From Palsa-851 sp035534435 (GTDB lineage Bacteria; Chloroflexota; Dormibacteria; Aeolococcales; Aeolococcaceae), in assembly GCA_035534435.1 (NCBI GenBank), contig DATLRX010000113.1, positions 7,558-71,557 on the forward strand: a stretch of 64,000 bases of DNA, written 5' to 3'. Within the stretch, counting starts at the first letter, position 1. The number at the start of each line of letters is the position of its first letter. The position numbers were made by a program, and so were the translations under genes. Below the pieces are notes generated by a model. That model searched no databases, had not been told where the DNA came from, and saw only the letters and a list, made by a program, of their open reading frames with translations. Positions 59,682 to 64,000 of this stretch are shown here, piece by piece.

Positions 59682-61214
59682 TTATACCGCCGGTTCTCCG
59701 GTCGCGGGGTTGAGAATCAACCGGGGACTGTGCCGGTGCGAGAAGTCGAACATCTCCGCGATGCTGCCTGCCAGGGCGTCGAACGACCCGCCGCCGATGC
59801 GGGGCACGCCCCAGTTGTCCTCGATGAACCGGAGGACCGAGGTCAGATCGATCATCGAGCCGTCCACCGTGTTCTCCCGTGCCCAGGGCGAGATGACCAG
59901 GAACGGAAGACGCTCGCCGTAGCCGCAGCGGTCCTGGAAGCCGTCCAACGGTGTGCCACTCGGATTGCCGCACTGGCCCGTCGAGGTGAACGCATCCTCG
60001 GCGGACGTCGACGGATTGATGATGGGCGGCGCGACGTGGTCGTACCACCCGTCCGAGTCGTCGTAGGTGATCACGATCGCGGTGGAGTTCCAGTACTTCG
60101 ACTGCTCGATCGAGTTGATGGTGTTGACCAGGAAGGTCTGTTCGTCGAGCGGGTCGGAATACCCGGCGTGCCCGTCCTGATAGCGCGACGCCTTCAGGAA
60201 GCTCACGCTCGGCAGGTTGCCGTCCGCCAGCGCCTCACTGAAGAGGCTCAGGTCGTACTGGTGGTTCGCCTGCCCGTTGTGCCCGATCTCGGCCTCGGTT
60301 GCCGGCGGGAGATGCGCGGGGTTCGCAGTGCTCGCGTAGTACTGGAACGGCTCGTGGTGCGCGCTGTAGTCGGTGACGGGCGCACCGCCGACATTGGTGT
60401 GACTTGCGCCGCAGATCGCCGTGCCGTTGACCTGCCCTGTCGGAGCGAAACCACCCTGAAACCATCCCCAGGTGATGTGCTTGGCGTTCAGCTCGTTGCC
60501 GATGTTCGTGCCGCTCTGCGAGATCGTCGAGCCCGCGGAGCACTCGTCGTATGCCGGATCAGCGTCGCCGTAGTCGGTCCCGTTGTCGCTGACCCCGGCC
60601 AGCACCGCCGGCGTCGTGCCGTGCGTCTGCCCCGAGATGAGGTTGAGCGCACCCGGGGTGGAGGGTCCGAACTCGGTGTCGAACATGTTGTCGCTCATGG
60701 CGAAACGCTGGGCGTAATTCCAGAGTGCGGTCACCGTGTTGCCGTCGTAGTAGTCCATCACGAGGCCTGGAGGGGCCTGGTCGGGCGGCGAGCAGCTCTC
60801 CACCTCGGTGTACTTGGGGAACATGTCCATCGCGCCGTGGTCGGACGCCTGCTGCTCGGCGGTGTAATCGTGATTCTGATCGCACGTCAGGGCGTCGGCA
60901 GGCCCGAGGCGCTGGGGATTGACACCGTTCGGATTGGTCGTCAACAGTGCCGAGCTCAGGCCGTTGACCGTCGGCGTCCCCGGTTTCGCCTTGAAGTGCC
61001 GGCCGTCAGTGTTCGTCGCGACCGGATAGGTGCCGAAGTAGTGATCAAAGGAGACGTTCTCCTGGAAGATCACGACAAGATGCTTGATCGGTGTGGTGGT
61101 CTTCGCGTTGATGACTGACGGCGCGGCAGCCGATCCCGAAGCGCTGACAACCGAAGCGCTTGCGATCGTCGCGCTCGCCACCAGCGCGAGTGTTATCAGA
61201 GGTCGTCTGGTCAT
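59682..61214 (-). CDS. Secreted phosphoesterase, phospholipase C/acid phosphatase type (PF04185)
   Basis: A signal peptide (about residues 1-30) precedes the family motif HLVVIFQENVSFDHYFG near residue 44, where Glu and Asn bind metal. Further conserved parts are DNMFDTEFGPSTPGALNLISGQ, the metal-site ITYDDSDGWYDHVAPP near 360, and GYGERLPFLVISPWAR near 425. Enzymes of this type cleave phosphate esters outside the cell and are often phosphate-regulated. GGGAGG precedes ATG 61214. It sits between a PhoR-like kinase and a PhoB-like regulator, which fits phosphate scavenging. Confidence 0.9.
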   Translation of the reverse strand: MTRRPLITLALVASATIASASVVSASGSAAAPSVINAKTTTPIKHLVVIFQENVSFDHYFGTYPVATNTDGRHFKAKPGTPTVNGLSSALLTTNPNGVNPQRLGPADALTCDQNHDYTAEQQASDHGAMDMFPKYTEVESCSPPDQAPPGLVMDYYDGNTVTALWNYAQRFAMSDNMFDTEFGPSTPGALNLISGQTHGTTPAVLAGVSDNGTDYGDADPAYDECSAGSTISQSGTNIGNELNAKHITWGWFQGGFAPTGQVNGTAICGASHTNVGGAPVTDYSAHHEPFQYYASTANPAHLPPATEAEIGHNGQANHQYDLSLFSEALADGNLPSVSFLKASRYQDGHAGYSDPLDEQTFLVNTINSIEQSKYWNSTAIVITYDDSDGWYDHVAPPIINPSTSAEDAFTSTGQCGNPSGTPLDGFQDRCGYGERLPFLVISPWARENTVDGSMIDLTSVLRFIEDNWGVPRIGGGSFDALAGSIAEMFDFSHRHSPRLILNPATGEPAV

Positions 61215-61342
61215 GATGCCTCCCGTGCGGACCCGTTCGAAAGCAATGTGACCAGGGTGCGAGAGGCACCGTTATCGATGTGTTCAAGGACGGCTAATAC
61301 CCGGTTGCGAGCGCGTTAAGAATCGCGTGCGACGGTGCGCAT

Positions 61343-61382
61343 GCAACCGTGCGGAATGTGCTCCCGATGTGAGGCAACCGTG
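61343..61382. repeat. Direct repeat upstream of the response regulator
   Basis: GCAACCGTG occurs at 61343-61351 and again at 61374-61382, 31 bp apart, in the gap between the divergent phosphoesterase and response regulator genes. It could be a pair of binding sites facing the same side of the helix. Confidence 0.35.
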
Positions 61383-61431
61383 TTGCTACCGCGCCCTGTG
61401 CCGCCGATTGGCCTTCTTGTAAGCTCAGGTC

Positions 61432-62157
61432 ATGGCGTCGACCGTCGCCAAGCGCATCCTCGTGGTTGAGGACGAGGACGCCATCCGAGAGACCCTTCGA
61501 TACAACCTGGCTCGCGAAGGATATGCGGTCCTCGAGGCCTCGACAGGGCCTGACGCACTGAGCGTTGCGCGCGCTCAGCGGCCGGACCTGATCGTCCTCG
61601 ATGTCATGCTCCCGGGACTGAGCGGTCTCGAGGTCTGCCGCGTGCTGCGCCAGGAGTCCGCAACGCCGATCCTGATGCTCACCGCGAAAGGCACGGAGGT
61701 CGACAAGGTCGTCGGTCTCCAGCTCGGCGCCGACGACTACGTGACCAAGCCGTTCTCCTTCAACGAGCTGCTGGCGCGGATCACCGCCCTCCTGCGTCGC
61801 TCGGAGATGAGCGGGCGTCCGGCGGGTGTCGTCGAGATCGAGGAGTTCGAGGGGTTCAGGATCGACCGGGCCGCGCGGACCATTCACATAGAAGGTGCCG
61901 AGCTGCGCCTGGCGCCGAAGGAGTTCGACCTCCTCTCGTTGCTCCTGCGCAACACGGGTCGGGTCATGTCCCGTCAGGCGATCATCGCTGCCGTCTGGGG
62001 CAACCGCTTCTACGGCGACCCGAAGACGGTCGACGTTCACGTCCGGTGGCTGCGTGAGAAGTTCGAGCCCTTCGCCCAGATGCCGTTTCGCATCACGACG
62101 GTCTTTGGTGTCGGCTACCGCCTCGATCGCGTCGGCTCGACCGAGCCGTCCCCGTAA
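61432..62157 (+). CDS. OmpR/PhoB-family response regulator
   Basis: The receiver domain has the acidic pair ED (residues 13-16), phospho-acceptor Asp57 in LIVLDVMLPG, Thr84 and Lys106 in YVTKPF. The C-terminal winged helix (about 135-235) has APKEFDLLSLLLRNTGRVMSR and TVDVHVRWLREKFE. The sequence is closest in pattern to PhoB/RegX3. TAAGCT lies six bases before the ATG. The likely partner kinase is at 58493-59560. The secreted phosphoesterase between them is a probable target. Confidence 0.92.
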   Translation: MASTVAKRILVVEDEDAIRETLRYNLAREGYAVLEASTGPDALSVARAQRPDLIVLDVMLPGLSGLEVCRVLRQESATPILMLTAKGTEVDKVVGLQLGADDYVTKPFSFNELLARITALLRRSEMSGRPAGVVEIEEFEGFRIDRAARTIHIEGAELRLAPKEFDLLSLLLRNTGRVMSRQAIIAAVWGNRFYGDPKTVDVHVRWLREKFEPFAQMPFRITTVFGVGYRLDRVGSTEPSP

Positions 62158-62185
62158 ACTCAAGGTCATATTCGAGAGGAGAAGC

Positions 62186-63304
62186 GTGGACGTAGTCGTC
62201 ATCGGAGGAGGTGTCATCGGCCTCTCCGTGGCCTGGCGGGCTGCTCGCGCAGGGCTGAGCATCGCCGTCGTCGACCCGGACCCCGGCTCGGGCGCGTCGC
62301 ACTACGCGGCCGGGATGATCGCGCCCATCAGCGAGGCGGAGTTCGGTGAGGACGCGATCGTCGCGCTGAGCCGTGATTCGGCCGCCCGTTACCCGGCGTT
62401 CATCGCCGAGGTCGAGGCCGACTCGGGGCACGCCGCCGGCTACCGGCAGTGCGGCACGCTCCATGTCGCGGTCGACGCCGATGAGCACGCCGCTCTCGAG
62501 CGTGGATACCAGCACCGCCGCTCGATCGGGCTCCCGGTGCTACGGCTGTCCGCCGCGGAGACGCGCGAGCTCGAGCCGGGGCTGGCGCCCTCGATCCGGA
62601 GCGGGATGCTCGTCGATTCCGACCACATCGTCGATCCGCGGGCGCTCACCGCCGCGCTGCTCGCCGCGTGCGCCGGCCGCGGCGTCGAGATCCATCGCGG
62701 TCGTGGGTCCCTCGTTACCGAAGGAGGTAGGGTCTGCGGCGTGCTCATCGACGGCGAGGAGCGCATCACCGCCGCAACGGTGGTGCTCGCCGCCGGGTGC
62801 TGGTCGGGCGCGGTCGGCGGCGTTCCGGCTGAGGACAGACCACCGGTCCGCCCGGTGAAGGGCCAGATCCTCCGTCTTCGTGGTGCTCCGGAGATGTTCA
62901 CCCGGACGATCCGCGGCAGCCACGTCTACCTGCTCCCCCGCGGCGACGGCCGGGTCGTGATCGGCGGCACCATGGAGGAGCGCGGGTTCGACACCACCGT
63001 GTTCGCCGGCGCGGTGCTCGACCTGTTGCGCGACGCCCGGGCACTCGTCCCCGACGTCAGCGAGCTGGAGCTCGTGGAGTCGTCGGCGGGCCTCCGCCCC
63101 GGATCGCCGGACAACGCCCCGATCGTCGGACCGGCGCATACCCCCGGGCTCATCCTGGCCACCGGGCACTTCCGCAACGGGTTCCTCCTCGCGCCGGCCA
63201 CCGCTGACGCCGTCGCCACCGTCCTGCGAGGTGGTGAGTGGCCGGAGACGACGCGACCCTGGTGGCCGTCGAGGCTGCGCCACACCGCGGCGGTTCCGGC
63301 GTGA
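62186..63304 (+). CDS. thiO: Glycine oxidase ThiO
   Basis: This FAD enzyme oxidises glycine to the imine used for the thiazole ring of thiamine. The 372-residue protein begins with VVVIGGGVIGLSVAWRAARAGL (FAD), and has GHAAGYRQCGTLHVAVDADE, MEERGFDTTVFAGAV-like DAO family text near residue 265 and a C-terminal GHFRNGFLLAPATAD. GTG 62186 has GAGAGGAG upstream. It overlaps thiS by 4 nt, confirming the thiamine role. Confidence 0.9.
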   Translation: MDVVVIGGGVIGLSVAWRAARAGLSIAVVDPDPGSGASHYAAGMIAPISEAEFGEDAIVALSRDSAARYPAFIAEVEADSGHAAGYRQCGTLHVAVDADEHAALERGYQHRRSIGLPVLRLSAAETRELEPGLAPSIRSGMLVDSDHIVDPRALTAALLAACAGRGVEIHRGRGSLVTEGGRVCGVLIDGEERITAATVVLAAGCWSGAVGGVPAEDRPPVRPVKGQILRLRGAPEMFTRTIRGSHVYLLPRGDGRVVIGGTMEERGFDTTVFAGAVLDLLRDARALVPDVSELELVESSAGLRPGSPDNAPIVGPAHTPGLILATGHFRNGFLLAPATADAVATVLRGGEWPETTRPWWPSRLRHTAAVPA

Positions 63305-63507
63305 TCATCGTCGTCAACGGGGAGAGCCGCGAGGTGGAGGAGGGCCTCGGCCTCACCGACCTGCTGCGCGAGATGGAGCTGCCGCCCGAGCAGCGCGGCA
63401 TCGCCGTGGCACGAAACGGCGACGTCGTGCTGCGCGCCAGCTGGCCCGACACGACGCTGCACGCGGGTGACCGGCTCGAGATCCTCCACGCCGTACAGGG
63501 CGGCTGA
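63301..63507 (+). CDS. thiS: Sulfur carrier protein ThiS
   Basis: This is a ubiquitin-like 68-residue carrier whose C-terminal Gly-Gly (AVQGG) is thiocarboxylated to give sulfur to the thiazole ring. The beta-grasp core IIVVNGESREVEEGLGLTDLL and NGDVVLRASWPDTTLHAGDRLEIL matches ThiS. GTG 63301 overlaps the thiO stop by 4 nt and the stop overlaps the thiG ATG by one base. Confidence 0.93.
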   Translation: MIIVVNGESREVEEGLGLTDLLREMELPPEQRGIAVARNGDVVLRASWPDTTLHAGDRLEILHAVQGG

Positions 63508-64000
63508 TGGACGACGCGCTGTTCATCGCGGGTGAGCGTTTCAACTCCCGGCTGATCATGGGGACGGGCGGCGCGTCGAGCCTCGACGTGCTCGGCGCCG
63601 CTCTCGAAGCGTCCGGCACACAGCTCGTCACGGTTGCACTTCGCCGCCTCGACCCGGCCAGCAGCGCTTCGTTCCTCGACGTCGTGGCCGGATCGGGCCG
63701 CCGCATCCTCCCCAACACCGCCGGGTGCTACACGGCGCGCGACGCGGTGACCACTGCGAAGCTGGCCCGCGAGGCGTTCGAGACCAACTGGATCAAGCTC
63801 GAGGTCATCGCCGACGAGGACACGCTCCTGCCCGACGGCGCCGAGCTCCTCGTCGCCGCCGAGCAGCTCATCGACGATGGGTTCGTCGTCCTCCCGTACG
63901 CCAACGACGATCCCGTCCTGGCGCGCCGACTCGAGGACCTCGGCTGCGCCGCCGTGATGCCGCTCGGCGCCCCGATCGGCAGCGGCTCGGGCATCCGCAA
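63507..64000 (+). CDS. thiG: Thiazole synthase ThiG (partial, cut by window end)
   Basis: The first 164 residues are present. Conserved features are FNSRLIMGTGG, TVALRRLD, LPNTAGCYTARDAV, the Schiff-base Lys in NWIKLEVI near residue 95, PDGAELLVAAEQLIDDGFVVLPY and GCAAVMPLGAPIGSG. It joins the ThiS sulfur, the ThiO product and deoxyxylulose phosphate to make the thiazole. ATG 63507 overlaps the thiS stop. The C-terminal third lies outside. Confidence 0.94.
   Translation, partial: MDDALFIAGERFNSRLIMGTGGASSLDVLGAALEASGTQLVTVALRRLDPASSASFLDVVAGSGRRILPNTAGCYTARDAVTTAKLAREAFETNWIKLEVIADEDTLLPDGAELLVAAEQLIDDGFVVLPYANDDPVLARRLEDLGCAAVMPLGAPIGSGSGIR

Noticed and set aside
62158..62185. TPP riboswitch before the thiamine genes
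   Set aside because: The gap is only 28 nt and contains no thi-box sequence; any riboswitch would have to precede another gene.

Overview
The window is GC-rich bacterial chromosome, densely coded on both strands, with short intergenic gaps, many 1-4 nt start/stop overlaps and no mobile element, prophage or CRISPR array. Several traits point to a Terrabacteria-type organism (Dormibacterota, Actinomycetota or high-GC Chloroflexota): an actinobacterial-style arg cluster with its own ArgR, an SCO1664-family protein, a HelY-type helicase, caa3-type oxidase genes with CtaG, a nine-gene hopanoid operon, and many TANNNT boxes 6-9 nt before start codons, which suggests frequent leaderless mRNAs. Phylum is an inference; no rRNA is present.

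Layout. 1-1.8 kb: tail of a cytochrome c oxidase operon, CtaG and a cupredoxin lipoprotein. 1.8-10.2 kb: housekeeping and unknown genes (biotin ligase, tRNA-Arg(CCG), ArsP-like permease, SCO1664 family, uracil-DNA glycosylase, LemA, methyltransferase, lipoprotein). 10.3-13.7 kb: two coupled genes for membrane-anchored proteins with proline-rich cytoplasmic tails, one a beta-propeller and one an HtrA-like protease. 13.8-20.1 kb, minus strand: HtpX, threonine synthase with a leader-peptide attenuator, HelY helicase, DUF503, and ParA with a small coupled partner. 20.3-23.1 kb: TPR protein and GH15 enzyme. 23.1-29.7 kb, minus strand: a Liv-type ABC importer with a fumarylacetoacetase-family enzyme and a TauE/SafE permease, divergent from a GntR/FCD regulator. 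30.5-38.1 kb: argC-J-B-D-R-G-H behind a probable ARG box. 38.1-43.2 kb: phosphoesterase, TetR, DegV, ROK kinase, CoaX, DusB. 43.2-48.8 kb: predicted C-rich small RNA, greA, lysS, serS, thioesterase, CYTH protein, MarR. 48.7-58.4 kb, minus strand: hopanoid operon from prenyl diphosphate synthesis to hopanoid side-chain genes. 58.5-62.2 kb: histidine kinase, secreted phosphoesterase and response regulator. 62.2-64 kb: thiO-thiS-thiG, cut by the window end.

The best regulatory findings are the thrC attenuator (a 20-residue leader peptide with a 16-bp antiterminator that excludes a terminator carrying the thrC Shine-Dalgarno), a consensus promoter plus terminator that predict a ~76-nt RNA opposite the dusB-greA gap, a palindrome over the argC -35 region, and a perfect palindrome between livK and its GntR neighbour. 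No gene-free stretch exceeds 300 bases.
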